Source: Actinokineospora inagensis DSM 44258 (GTDB lineage Bacteria > Actinomycetota > Actinomycetes > Mycobacteriales > Pseudonocardiaceae). From it: a stretch of DNA of 64,000 nucleotides. The stretch is from the NCBI RefSeq assembly GCF_000482865.1, contig NZ_AXWW01000042.1:1-64000 (forward strand), written 5' to 3'. Position 1 is the first letter of the stretch. Each line of letters starts with the position of its first letter. A program made the translations under genes and the position numbers. Below the pieces are notes generated by a model that was given only the letters and a program-made list of their open reading frames with translations, was not told where the DNA came from and ran no database searches. Below, one piece after another: positions 10,001-18,302 of this stretch.

Positions 10001-11989
10001 CACGCCGTAGACGTCGGTGAGGTTGCTCCCGGCGTCGTAGCCGTAGGTCACCAGCCGCCCGGTCTGGTCGCCGACCGAGGCGATGTGGTTGCCCGTCCAG
10101 GTGAGCGTGTACTTGCGGCCCGCCGGGTCGGTGATCGTGGTCAGGTGACCGGAGCCGTCGTAGGCCAACTGCGTGCTGTACGCCGGGCTCGCCTTCGAAC
10201 CCGCGCGATCGGTCTCGGCGGTGAGCCTGCCGGTGGCGGAGTCGAACGTGAAGATCTGCTTGCCGCGCCGGGTGAACACGTAATCCGTGCCGGTCTTGAC
10301 CAACGTGGCGTCGTAGCGCGGAGCCGACGGGGTGTAGACGCCGCCGCTGAGCAGGAAGGTCACCGACGACCCGTCCTCCTGCGCGATGGTCACCGCGCCG
10401 GTGCCCGCGTTCGTGGTGGCCTTGAGGTTGTACGAATACGTCCAGCCCCAGCCGAACGGGCCGTCGGCCGCCAGGGATCCGTTGGGCCCCGCGGGGTTGG
10501 CGATGCCGCCCGCGTAGCTGCGCTTGAAGTCCAGCGGCATGCCCCGCCCCGGCGTGGACAGGTCCGAGAACTCCTCGCCGTAGTAGCCGGTGCTGGTGTC
10601 GACCGGGTCGCCCGCGGTGCGGCGGACGCAGCCGCAGTTGACGAATGCCGGGTTGGAGCCCTTGGGGGCGTCCTGGATGCCGGGTGGGCCGCCGACCGGT
10701 TGGCCCGGGGTGCCGCCCTGGGGGATGAACGCTACGGCGTCGAAAGCGACGTCGTAGTCCGACAGGCCCTGGCCGCCTTGTGAGGTGGAGCTGCCGTTGT
10801 TGGTCAGCACGACGTTTCCGCCGTTCTGCATCGCGAAGGTGCCGATTGTCACCCACTGCTCGGAGTTCCACGCCTGGTTGACCCGGATCCGCCACGGGCT
10901 CACGCCGCCGCCCGGGTTGATCGTGTAGACGACGTTGGTCGCCTGGGCGCCCAGGCCGGGGATGTGCAGTTTGACCTTGTAGTACTGCAGGGAGGGCAGG
11001 TTCGGCGTCCAGGTGCCGGTGTTGATCAGCGCGGGCTCGGTGCCGTCCTCGGTGTGGGTGAACAGGATGTGGCCGCCGAGGCCGGTGCCGAGCTGGTGGG
11101 TGTCGATCGCGCCGATCGGGTCACCGTTGGCGTTCGTGCCGTAGGCGTAGGTGAACGTGCCGGTGCTCGACCAGTTCGCCGCGCCGCAGCCCTGCAGGTT
11201 GTACCGGTTGGGCTCGTCGTCGACGATGATCGCGTTCGCCGCGACCTTGCTGGTGTCCAGGGTGCAGGTCGGTGGGTTGCGCGAGGGGTTGGCGGGCTCG
11301 GTCGACCCGGTGCCGACCGCGTAGGCGCTGGTGGCGCACGTCGTCGAGCACGTCGGGATCCAGGTGACCGGCAAGTGCCACCAGCACTGGAAGTCGTTGA
11401 GCATGCAGTGGCTGGCGCCCGGGTTGGTCGGGTTGGTGGCGTTCGGGTCGCACTGGTTGTCCGCCAGGGTGCACATCGCCGTGAACGGCGCGGGCTGCGT
11501 CCACGTCTTGCCGCCGTGGTAGTCCGGTGTGGCGTAGGCGCGGGAGCCGTAGCGCAGCAGCGGGCTCGCCATCCACCCGAGGACCCGCTCCTGGTACGGC
11601 CAACTCGCGGGGTGCGCCGCGTCAGCGTAGGTGTCCTTCAGGTACGGGTCACGGCTGGGCGGGTAGTCCAGGTTCGCCGGGTTGTTCGTCCAACCAAGGC
11701 CCCAGGTGCCGTGCGGACCGGTGCAGGACGGGCCGGGGGTGCAGCCGGTGGTGTTGCCGTTGGCCGCGTTGGGCTGGATGCCCGAGTTGTACGCCCAGGC
11801 CGCGAAGTACCAGTTCTCCAGGTAGCGCGGGTTGCCGCCGTTCGCGGTGATCCCCGCGGTGTAGAGCTGGTTCCAGGTGTCCTCCAGGATCTGCAGACCG
11901 GCGGCCAGGTTTTCCTGGTAGTCCATGGCGATCTTGGTCTGACCGTTCACCGAGTACACGTGGTCACCGGTGTGCATGCCGGTGGTCAC
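7004..11989 (-). CDS. Rhs/YD-repeat polymorphic toxin, main body and toxin tip
   Basis: The body of a large secreted Rhs toxin, 1661 residues as read from the GTG/ATG near 11989. In order: the end of a lysozyme-like domain (LENWYFAAWAYNSG), a carbohydrate/jelly-roll-like stretch, a DUF6531-type entry segment (GDPVDTSTGYYGEEF, near residue 460), about 25 YD repeats, the Rhs core (GLVYLRARYYDP near 1475, ending DPTG), a hydrophobic pretoxin helix region, an acidic linker EDDDDDG, and a short tip of about 45 residues ending KQGLDYNGILREGLRMFC. The tip's activity is unknown. The reading frame upstream is open and in phase with the segment at 12104-13600; a single TGA separates them. The immunity candidate follows immediately. 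Confidence 0.85.
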   Translation of the reverse strand: MTTGMHTGDHVYSVNGQTKIAMDYQENLAAGLQILEDTWNQLYTAGITANGGNPRYLENWYFAAWAYNSGIQPNAANGNTTGCTPGPSCTGPHGTWGLGWTNNPANLDYPPSRDPYLKDTYADAAHPASWPYQERVLGWMASPLLRYGSRAYATPDYHGGKTWTQPAPFTAMCTLADNQCDPNATNPTNPGASHCMLNDFQCWWHLPVTWIPTCSTTCATSAYAVGTGSTEPANPSRNPPTCTLDTSKVAANAIIVDDEPNRYNLQGCGAANWSSTGTFTYAYGTNANGDPIGAIDTHQLGTGLGGHILFTHTEDGTEPALINTGTWTPNLPSLQYYKVKLHIPGLGAQATNVVYTINPGGGVSPWRIRVNQAWNSEQWVTIGTFAMQNGGNVVLTNNGSSTSQGGQGLSDYDVAFDAVAFIPQGGTPGQPVGGPPGIQDAPKGSNPAFVNCGCVRRTAGDPVDTSTGYYGEEFSDLSTPGRGMPLDFKRSYAGGIANPAGPNGSLAADGPFGWGWTYSYNLKATTNAGTGAVTIAQEDGSSVTFLLSGGVYTPSAPRYDATLVKTGTDYVFTRRGKQIFTFDSATGRLTAETDRAGSKASPAYSTQLAYDGSGHLTTITDPAGRKYTLTWTGNHIASVGDQTGRLVTYGYDAGSNLTDVYGVGTTRTPTLKDDDHERYTYVAGKHLMASVRTPANFAGPASAVTSMTYDTADRVTAQSNPNGENTTFTYAPNGGLSAGQVLITDPAGHKDLQTYQNGLLVSETRGYGTPDAGTASYTYDPVTLGVTTQTDADGHVQTFTYDDHGNQTSASNALGLTTNFQYDDADNLIEKIGPDGVATVMGYDQTGHIPAAAAGVGVLTSTTVTKANNVVESTTGNFGPEPVRTTNYFYDDTAHPGDRNRAVDPLGKTTTSVYDGFGDVSSTTDPLEHKTFYGYDTGRGWVTSTTDADNHTTSYGHDAHGRTTSTTDALSNVTKTSYTADGVPQSSTDANNRTTSKTIDPVGRTTKVTQPDTTTQVFHYNADGTTANMVDARGGTTSYGYDGQGRQTSRTDQDGKTDTTKFDPAGRTVSVTDAAGRVTSFTSDAVGQTLSVSYSDGVTPGATFTYDAAGRRATMTDATGVTQHTYDTFGELVSLKQGSGSLVSFGYDDDGHQTSITYPGRTTPVTRAYDDAGRMRSTTDWSARTTTFGYSNSDRLTTTTYPNGTTVTNGYDNRGALTSTTAVTGTTTVLSAGYGRDAAAQVSTLTIGTSPQQTVGYTAREQLASVGSTSFAVDAADNPTTVGTATQAFDPAGRLCWTLPSGTATNPACGTVPPGATAYTFDTVGDRTNKGTASTYGYDQARRLTSTTGPGGSATYGYTAEGLRTWKKVGTTTTNFTWDGAATASLLDDGTNSYLYGPDGNPIEQVSASSTVWFVHDQVGSTLGLLTSSGTVGATYTYTPYGVATASGTATTPLRFTGQYTDAESGLVYLRARYYDPTTAQFMTVDPLVQRTRQPYAYSGDNPLDFTDPTGMSFWDVLGAGLMVVGAVAAVGACAVLEPCGAIAVAAGGAIAIDAVGVAAVATAGAIAGGLTAMAMEGLGRFEDMEWDYGGEDDDDDGYNSPSSREQQQAEADRAWSEIQRRAGRALSKADRRQWHDAITKQGLDYNGILREGLRMFCSGG

Positions 11990-12103
11990 CTGGCCGAGGC
12001 CGTAGCCGCAGTCGGAGTGGGCGTAGTCGATCGACCGGATGTCGCCATGCGCGCCGTAGTAGTCGGCGACCAGTGGACCGCCCGCGCTGCCCGCCGGGGC
12101 GTG

Positions 12104-13600
12104 TCAAGACGCCTGCGACCAGTTCGACTCCTGGGCAACGATCGCCTCGTACACCGAGCGCGGCACCGTGTTCCAGGTGTCGCCGGACGGGTGCGACAGC
12201 GGGATCAGCGGGAAGTCGCTGTTGGGCGCGTAGGCGGCGAGACCGAGGTTGTTGAACCCGGCAGGCCGGGTGTAGGCGGCACCGGTCAGCAGGCCCTGCT
12301 CGGCCATCTGGATCGCCCAGTTGACCTGTGCCGGGTTGGGCTGCATCACCTGGCGGTTGCCGTTGAGCCGGGGGACCGCGCAGACCGGGGTCTGGGCCGT
12401 GAGCGCGGCGGGGCCGCTGGATTTGGCCGCCGCGGTGTCACCCTGCGGATCGGGCCTGCCGGGGGCCAGTGACGTCGGGCCCGCGGGCCCGGTGGCGACG
12501 AAGTCGGCGGTGGCGGTGGTCTGCGCGTGCGTGGTGGGCGGACGCGGGCGGTTGAGCAGCTTGCCGCTGCCGGTGGCCAGCAGGGCCTCGTCACCGTGTT
12601 CGCCCGCGGGACCGGTCACCGCGTCGCCGTCGAGGGAGGCGGCGAACGCGCCCCCGGTCAGGCCCGCGTCGGTCACCGAACGGATGCCGGCCGCGGCCAG
12701 CTCGGCGGACTTCGTGGAGGTGGTGCCGGTGAGGACCGGTCGACCCGCGCGGCCGCCGAACAGGTGCAGCCGGGTGCGGTCGCCGGTGCCGAGGGTGATG
12801 GTCCTGGCGTCCTTGCCGAGGTGCAACGCCTCCGCGGTCGTGGAGCCCGCTCGAGTGTGCAGGAACCCGATACCGCCGTCGGCGGTCGGGCGGAGCTCGT
12901 AGGCGTCACCCGAGACAGCGGTGAGCCTGGTGGTGTTGCCGTCGGGGGCGATCCGGACCAGCCCGTCGCCGCGCACGCCGACCAACCCGCTCGCGACCGG
13001 CACGGTCGAGGTCACCTGGTCGTGCACCACGATGGCGGGCGAGCGGCGACCGGTGGCCAGGTCGACCTCGACCAGCTGGGTGTCCCGGTCGTCCGCCCCG
13101 GTGTAGAGGGTGAACACCGCGCGGTCGTCGACGCCGCAGCCGGGCGAGAAGTACTTCAACCCGACGCCACTGGCCAGCGGCCGCACCGCGCCGGAATCGA
13201 GGTCGACCGAATACGCGAACGCGCCGTGGTCACGGGCGGACTGCTGGTTGACCGCGGAGCCCGGGAGCACCGCGACGGCGGCGAACCGACCGTCCCCGGA
13301 GACGCACTGGTAACCGGTCCAGGTCGATTCGTCTCGACCGGCAGGACGCAACACCGCGACTTCCTGCCAGGCGAAACCCGTCCGTTCGCGTCCGATGTGG
13401 ACGTGATAACCCTGGTTGTCGCCCCAGCCGTCGACCACCAGATCCGGCGAGGTCGAGGCGGTGGAACCGAAATCCGGGATTCCGGTCGGTTTCGGTGGAT
13501 CGGCGGCGGCGACCGGTGTCACCGAACCGCTCACCACCGCGGCGATGGTCAGAGTCGTGAGGGCAGCCGAAAGCCGCCCACGCGAGCGTGAGCCGAACAT
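12104..13600 (-). CDS. N-terminal part of the same Rhs toxin, ends at in-frame TGA
   Basis: A signal peptide (MFGSRSRGRL, hydrophobic core, VAAADPP) opens a 498-residue exported segment. ATG at 13600 is chosen because GGGGAAGGG lies about nine bases upstream and the longer version spoils the signal peptide. Residues 30-380 look like a repeated beta (propeller-like) domain with DxxxG patterns. The end reads VYEAIVAQESNWSQAS then TGA. The next codons in the same frame continue HAPAGSAGGPLVADYYG and SDCGYGLGQVTTGMH, which completes a lysozyme/transglycosylase-like domain with catalytic Glu at about residue 491. So this and 7004-11989 are one gene with a nonsense codon, probably TGG (Trp) changed to TGA. 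Confidence 0.85.
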   Translation of the reverse strand: MFGSRSRGRLSAALTTLTIAAVVSGSVTPVAAADPPKPTGIPDFGSTASTSPDLVVDGWGDNQGYHVHIGRERTGFAWQEVAVLRPAGRDESTWTGYQCVSGDGRFAAVAVLPGSAVNQQSARDHGAFAYSVDLDSGAVRPLASGVGLKYFSPGCGVDDRAVFTLYTGADDRDTQLVEVDLATGRRSPAIVVHDQVTSTVPVASGLVGVRGDGLVRIAPDGNTTRLTAVSGDAYELRPTADGGIGFLHTRAGSTTAEALHLGKDARTITLGTGDRTRLHLFGGRAGRPVLTGTTSTKSAELAAAGIRSVTDAGLTGGAFAASLDGDAVTGPAGEHGDEALLATGSGKLLNRPRPPTTHAQTTATADFVATGPAGPTSLAPGRPDPQGDTAAAKSSGPAALTAQTPVCAVPRLNGNRQVMQPNPAQVNWAIQMAEQGLLTGAAYTRPAGFNNLGLAAYAPNSDFPLIPLSHPSGDTWNTVPRSVYEAIVAQESNWSQAS

Positions 13601-13859
13601 GGTCGAAAGCCCTTCCCCAGTGTGCCCGGTCACGTCCCGGAAAGTGGACGCCGGACAGTGATTCCCCAGTCGACCTGCCCGTTGGCAGGCCAAATGGACG
13701 GTAACCAGTCCACCTTTGCCGAATCAATAGACCAAATGGCTGCCCACGTTCGCACTACAAACCAAGGAACAGGTAATGAGATTGCCTGCTCGGTACAATT
13801 CGCGCCCGATAAGACCGAATCGAGCACGGGCGTAGCGTTCGACCAACGCGCGGAGCAGG

Positions 13860-14100
13860 AGCCGCAGTTCGGGCGGGACTCGACGGTGAAGTCTGTGGCG
13901 AGCGTGCCGATGCCCGCGATGCCGCGACCCGCGGTAGCCGCGGGTGGCGTGGACGGGGTAGTCCAGGCCGCGGAGCCGGTCGATGTCGGTGCGGACGGTG
14001 CGGGTGGCGACGCCGAGTCGGCCGGATCGGTGCCGCTCCACACCGGTCGGGACGGCAGCAGCGACAGCAGGGCGAGCAGCCGGTCCGGGGCGTTGGCCAC
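13860..14100 (-). pseudogene. N-terminal remnant of a WYL/DeoR-type regulator
   Basis: From a GTG at 14100 the translation reads APDRLLALLSLLPSRPVWSG, then after a frame shift RLGVATRTVRTDIDRLRGL and DYPVHATRGYRG. This is the winged-helix DNA-binding end of YafY-like regulators. The WYL ligand-binding part is absent. It is divergent from the broken epoxide hydrolase gene, which it may once have controlled. The bases from 13601 to about 13860 form the upstream region of the Rhs gene, where I see nothing else. Confidence 0.6.
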
Positions 14101-14157
14101 GCAGGCCGCCGCCACTAAGGAAGTAGACGTTCCCATAGGCACGCTAGCGTTAGCGGC

Positions 14158-14575
14158 ATGACCAACACGAGCATCCGCCCCTTCCGCGTCGAGATCGCCC
14201 AGGCCGACCTGGACGACCTTGCCGATCGCCCGGCCCGCACCCGCCTCCCCCAGCCCGCCCGCATTTCGTCACCGACATCGACGGCCACCCCATCCGCTTC
14301 ATCCACGTCGAGTCACGCCACCCCGACGCGACCCCGCTGCTCCTGCACACCTACCCCGGCTCGTCCGCCGACTACCTGGGCATGATCGACCAGCTCGTGC
14401 ACGGCCCGGCGGACCAGGCGTTCCACCTGGTGATCCCGGACGTGCCCGGCTTCGGCTTCTCCACTCCTGTCACCGAGTCCGGCTGGACCTCGGCCCGCAC
14501 AGCCCGCGCGTACGACACCCTCATGCGCCGCCTCGGCTACACCGGCTGCGGCGCTCACGGCTCCGACCAGGGTGG
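14158..14575 (+). pseudogene. Epoxide hydrolase fragment (EHN / alpha-beta hydrolase)
   Basis: The start MTNTSIRPFRVEIAQADLDD is the N terminus of an epoxide hydrolase of the EphA/EHN type. A deletion within the EHN domain joins LARTRLPQP-like residues to FVTDIDGHPIRFIHV in another frame. The next segment, DATPLLLHTYPGSSADYLG and FHLVIPDVPGFGFSTP, carries the HGxP-type oxyanion block (here HTYPG). The sequence stops after GYTGCGAHGSDQGGDLLG, just where the nucleophile Asp would be, and passes into the tail of an Rhs remnant on the other strand. The enzyme cannot be active. Confidence 0.75.
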
Positions 14576-15815
14576 CGATCTTCTCGGCCTCGTCGGCAAT
14601 TGCCTTGACGCGGTCGAGCAGGGCTTGCGCGCGACGGCGGATGCCGTCGAGGGCGCGGATTGCTTTGAAGGCGTCCCAACCCGCTTCGGTGATTTTGCCG
14701 ACCTTGCCCCACGGAACAAAGCTGAATACCAAGCCCGCGCAGGAGAGGATCTCGCCCTGGTCCAGCGGTCGTGGGACACCTTGTCGGTGAGGGACTTGGC
14801 CGCGTCCGAGTCCGACAGCGGCGACGAGGCGTCGGCGTACCACGCGATGTTGTAGTAGCCGTAGCGGTCGGATGGGCAGCCGCATTCGGGGAAGAGGCCG
14901 GTGGGGTCGCTGGAGGTTACCGGGCTGTTGTCGGCGTAGGCGTTCATCTGCTGCGGGTCGCCGATGTCCATCAGGGGGTCGGCGGCCAGGAAGCGGCCGG
15001 ACGTGGTGTCGTAGAGGCGGGCTCCTATGCGCAGGAGGCCGGACTCGTCCTTGTTCGCACCGACGAAACCGTGCCGGTCGGGCCAAGACGACGGGGCGAC
15101 ACCTCGGTCACCGCCGTAGGGCAGCATGCGGCGCTTGGTGACCGCGAGGGTGGTGGCGTTGATCCAGGACACGTTGCTGCCCTGGTGGTCGGCCACCAGC
15201 CACGACAGGCCGGTCACGCTGTTGCGCACCGCGATCGCGTGTCCGTTGTGGACGTAGTACCTGGTCCAGGACGGTGTGCTGGTGCCCGCGTCCAGGCGGA
15301 TCTCTTGGCCGAACGCGTACACCGTGGTGGCCGAGGGTTCCCGGGCGATGATCCGGTTGCCGTCCGCGTCGTAGAGGTAGGTCGAGACCTGGCCGTTGGC
15401 GTTGGTGACCTTTGAAACCTGGCCCTCGGCGTCGTACTCGATGTTCTGCGTACCACCACCGATCGTCCGCGTCTTGGCCGAACCCACCTCGTTGTAGGTG
15501 AACGAGTCCACCGAGGTGCCGGTGGGGCCCGCTGAGGTGACCGAGGTCAACGCGTGCGGGCGGGCCGCGCCCGCCGCCGGGTACGCCGAGGTCCGGATGG
15601 TGTTGCCTGCCGCGGCGTGCGTGGTCTCGGTCGACCGGTTGTTGACGTTGTCGAACGTCCAGGATGTCCAGTACGGCGCGGCGCCGCCCAGCGCGGACGT
15701 CGACTTCGCCGTGGCGCAGTCACCGCTCGACGGCGTCCACGCCTCGTTCAACCGGCGTAGTTGGTCGTAGGCGAAGCACTGGGTGTCCGCCAAGCTCCGG
15801 CAAGCGGCGCCGCGC
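14575..15815 (-). pseudogene. Rhs protein C-terminal fragment, truncated at both ends
   Basis: Reads from about 15815: CFAYDQLRRLNEAW, then YD repeats (FTYNEVGSAKTRTIGGG, IEYDAEGQVSKVTNANGQV), then LVADHQGSNVSWINATTLAV and the core end GARLYDTTSGRFLAADPLMD, DPTGLFPECGCPSDRYGYYN. A frameshift near 14770 moves to DQGEILSCAGLVFSFVPWGK and KITEAGWDAFKAIRALDGI, a pretoxin helical region. Any toxin tip is gone because the sequence runs into the epoxide hydrolase fragment. The 5' end is cut by an IS5-type transposase piece. Confidence 0.8.
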
Positions 15816-16003
15816 GGGGCTGAACATCCAGGTCGCCGCCGACATCGAGGGAGGCCTGCTGGGAATATCCGCCCCCTTTCCCGGCTCGATGCACGACAGG
15901 AAGCGTTCTCCGAGTGCGGCTGGGAGGACCTTCTGGCCGAGACCACGGTCATCGCCGATCCCGCCTACCAATGGACTCGTGCGATCACGCCCCTTGGTCT
16001 CAA
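15816..16003 (+). pseudogene. IS5-type transposase fragment
   Basis: Translates as LNIQVAADIEGGLLGISAPF and PGSMHDR, then after a one-base shift EAFSECGWEDLLAETTVIAD and PAYQWTRAITPL. The blocks match the central part of DDE_4 transposases (compare PGSRHDS in the element at the left edge). It abuts the Rhs fragment on one side and the left end of the IS4-type element on the other, so it was cut by that insertion. Confidence 0.75.
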
Positions 16004-16004
16004 T

Positions 16005-16022
16005 GGGCAATACCACTAAGTT
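16005..16022 (+). repeat. Left terminal inverted repeat of the IS4-type element
   Basis: GGGCAATACCACTAAGTT, exact inverse of 17317-17334. Confidence 0.85.
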
Positions 16023-16040
16023 GGGCGGTAAGGTTGTCGG

Positions 16041-17310
16041 GTGGCCAGGGTTGGGCAGGTGAAGGCGTCGGGCGATCGGTTGGCGGTGCGGTTGACGGAT
16101 CGTATTTCGTTGGGTGTGTTGGCGGAGGTTTTTCCTCGTGATGTGATCGAGGATGTGTTGGTCGAGACGGGGCGGCGTGAGCGGCGGACGCGTGTGCTTC
16201 CGGCGCATGTGATGGTGCGGTTTTGTCAGGCGATGTGTTTGTTTTTCGACGATGACTATGAAGAGGTCTTGCGGAGGCTTGTCGGGTCGTTGAAGTCGAC
16301 GGGTTCCTGTGGGATGTTCCGGACACCGAAATGAACGCCGCGGAGTTCGGCAGCAAGGGCAACAGCGCGAAATCGGGTGCGTTTCCCCAGGTGTTGACAG
16401 TGGTATTGGGTGAATGCGGCTCCCATGCGATCGTCGGGGCCGCCATGGGTGCGTGCAATGGCAACGAACGGGCTTTGGCCGAGCAGATCACTCCTCGGGT
16501 GGAGTCGGACATGCTGGTTACGGCGGATCGCAACTTCTACAGCTTCGCTCTCTGGGCCGAGTTTTGCCGCACCGGCGCCGACCTGCTGTGGAGGGTCAAC
16601 GCGAACGTCGAACTGCCCGTGTTGATATGGCTGCCGGACGGTTCCTACCTCTCGATGGCGTTCAATCCGAAGATCCGCGGCCCACGACGAGCGGATCTGA
16701 TCAGGCACGCCGCGACGGCGACATCGAACCGCACGAAGGACACCTGGTCAGAGTCGTCGAATACGACATCCCGGACCGACCCGGCAGCGGACCGCGAGAG
16801 GTCGTCTGCGTGATGACCTCCATACTCGACCCGGTCGAGGCGACCGCGGAGGAATTGGCCGCCGCCTACCATGAACGATGGGAGTGCGAGGGACTCATCG
16901 ACGAGATGAACACCCATCAGCGAGGACCGGCGCGGGTGCTTCGATCGAAGTCGCCCGACATGGTGCGCCAAGAGATATGGGCCTTTCTGCTCACCCACTA
17001 CGGAATCCGACGCCTGATGTGTCGAGCCGCCGACGAGATCGGCGAAGACCCCGACCGACTGTCCTTCATGCGATCCCTGCGTGTCATCCGCCGCCATGTC
17101 ACCGCACAGGCGGACTTTTCCCCCTGAACACCGCCACAAGGCGTGGACCGAAACCCTCTCAGAAATCGTCGAACGACGCACCAGAGGCCGCCGCCACCGA
17201 ACAAACCCACGCGTTGTCAAACGAGCACGCCACAATTCCCATGCCGTCAAGAGACCCCAGCACCACGGGACAAATCACCACAACCCCGCCACAATACGCC
17301 TCTACAGCAC
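16041..17310 (+). pseudogene. IS4-family transposase, deleted and frameshifted
   Basis: The N terminus MARVGQVKASGDRLAVRLTD followed by ISLGVLAEVFPRDVIEDVLV is the IS4 N-terminal domain. After EEVLRRLVGSL a deletion of the middle removes the first catalytic Asp region, and the frame changes to FLWDVPDTEMNAAEFGSKG and AFPQVLTVVLGECGSHAIVG. A second shift near 16700 leads to LAAAYHERWECEGLIDEMNT, the YREK-like block with the catalytic Glu, and MVRQEIWAFLLTHYGIRRLM. A third shift near 17120 leads to the C-terminal tail. Three frames are used, so no functional transposase can be made. Confidence 0.8.
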
Positions 17311-17316
17311 ATACTT

Positions 17317-17334
17317 AACTTAGTGGTATTGCCC
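17317..17334 (-). repeat. Right terminal inverted repeat of the IS4-type element
   Basis: Exact inverted copy of the left end; the transposase remnant reads toward it. Confidence 0.85.
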
Positions 17335-17639
17335 CAAGAGTGGCCGGCGCAGTGAGCTGCCCAGCCACGAATCCCCAGAGACGTGAACACCTCACGTCGA
17401 CCTCGATTCAACCGCCGCTGCCACCGCGAGACAGCCGCCAACCAGGAGTGACGAGGACCACGGCGGACCACCGGTCCGCCAGGTTTAACCACCGCACGCT
17501 CGTGGTTCTTTCCGCAAACGACGCTGGACGAGTGGTGGACCGGCAGTATCAGGGCGAGTCGAAGCGCTGGTCCGGCTGTGTCTCTGCGGTCACTCTGCCA
17601 GGATGGCGGAACTCGGCCTCGGAGTTGAAGAGTTGGTGG
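17335..17639. other. No gene seen
   Basis: About 300 bases between the IS4-type right end and the stop of a DJ-1-family gene. Short open frames on both strands have no recognisable motif. It marks the edge between the Rhs/IS debris and the metabolic block. Confidence 0.5.
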
Positions 17640-18302
17640 TCATCCATTCAGCTCGATGACGGCGGCGGTAAGGGTGGTGGCCAAGAGGGGGGCGGATGCT
17701 GGGTTTTGGGCGGTGATCAACCGGCCGTCTTGGATTAGGTGGGGGTGGTTGTCGGGGGCGGATGAGTAGTGGGCGCCTCGGGATTCCAGGGTGTGTTGGA
17801 GCGAGAACGGGACGACTGTGGTTAGGCCGCGGTGGTGTTCTGCGGTGTGGGAGAAAGAGGTGAGGCGCTTGCCGGTGACCAGGTGGGGGCCGGTGGTGAG
17901 GGTGACGTTGATCAGGGCTGCTTGGCCGTGGCAGATGGCGGCGATGATGCCGGGGCGTTCGTAGATCTCTCGGGTGAGAGAGTGGATTGCCGGGTTGGTG
18001 GGGAAGTCCCACATGGCGCCGTGGCCGCCGACGAAGTAGATGGCGTCGTAGGTGGGTTCCGCTTCGGCGATGGGGATGGTGTTGTGGAGGGCTGGGGTGG
18101 CCAGGAGGTCGGCGTGGGTGGGGTCTTGGCCGATGGGGGGTGGGTGGCCGCCTTGGGGGGAGGCGAAATCGACGTGGATGCCTGCGGATTGTAGGGAGCG
18201 CCAAGGGGCGGCGGTTTCGCCGACGTGGAAGCCGGTGGGTTGTCCGGTGTTGCCGAGGGTGGGGTGGCTGGTGAGGACGAAGAGGACTCGGCGGCGGGTC
18301 AT
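17640..18302 (-). CDS. DJ-1/PfpI family protein (type 1 amidotransferase-like)
   Basis: A 220-residue class I glutamine amidotransferase-like protein of the DJ-1/PfpI superfamily, closest in style to Hsp31/glyoxalase III-type members. It begins MTRRRVLFVLTSHPTLGNTG; YDAIYFVGGHGAMWDFP gives the GGHG loop, and AAICHGQAALIN holds the nucleophilic Cys in the AxCHG elbow. Such proteins are proposed glyoxalases or deglycases, or stress proteins; the substrate is not readable here. Its ATG overlaps the stop of the upstream MFS gene (ATGA), so the two are translationally coupled. It is clearly related to the gene at 21825-22517 (same TSHxxLGxTG start and GGHGxMWDFP loop), which implies duplication within the cluster. 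Confidence 0.85.
   Translation of the reverse strand: MTRRRVLFVLTSHPTLGNTGQPTGFHVGETAAPWRSLQSAGIHVDFASPQGGHPPPIGQDPTHADLLATPALHNTIPIAEAEPTYDAIYFVGGHGAMWDFPTNPAIHSLTREIYERPGIIAAICHGQAALINVTLTTGPHLVTGKRLTSFSHTAEHHRGLTTVVPFSLQHTLESRGAHYSSAPDNHPHLIQDGRLITAQNPASAPLLATTLTAAVIELNG

Larger units (their letters stand above)
16005..17334. mobile_element. IS4-family insertion sequence, about 1.33 kb, degenerate
   Basis: Bounded by 18-bp perfect inverted repeats (16005-16022 and 17317-17334) and filled by one IS4-type transposase gene broken by an internal deletion and frameshifts. The element sits inside an older IS5 fragment. No obvious target-site duplication was found; the flanks CTCAA and CAAGAG do not match convincingly. 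It is unlikely to move by itself. Confidence 0.8.

Noticed and set aside
8534-10783. A 749-residue plus-strand open frame opposite the Rhs body
   Set aside because: It is the mirror of YD repeats in a GC-rich gene; the translation is Val/Gly/Arg-rich without motifs, while the minus strand has clear Rhs domains.
12104-12106. Selenocysteine or programmed readthrough at the Rhs TGA
   Set aside because: No SECIS-like hairpin is obvious and a Trp-to-stop point change explains it more simply.
16331-16334. ATGA overlap between the first two transposase frames, as for programmed frameshifting or coupling
   Set aside because: The junction also lacks the middle of the IS4 domain, so it is a deletion joint rather than a designed overlap.
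16004-17336. Target-site duplication for the IS4-type element
   Set aside because: Flanking bases on the two sides do not match beyond two or three positions.
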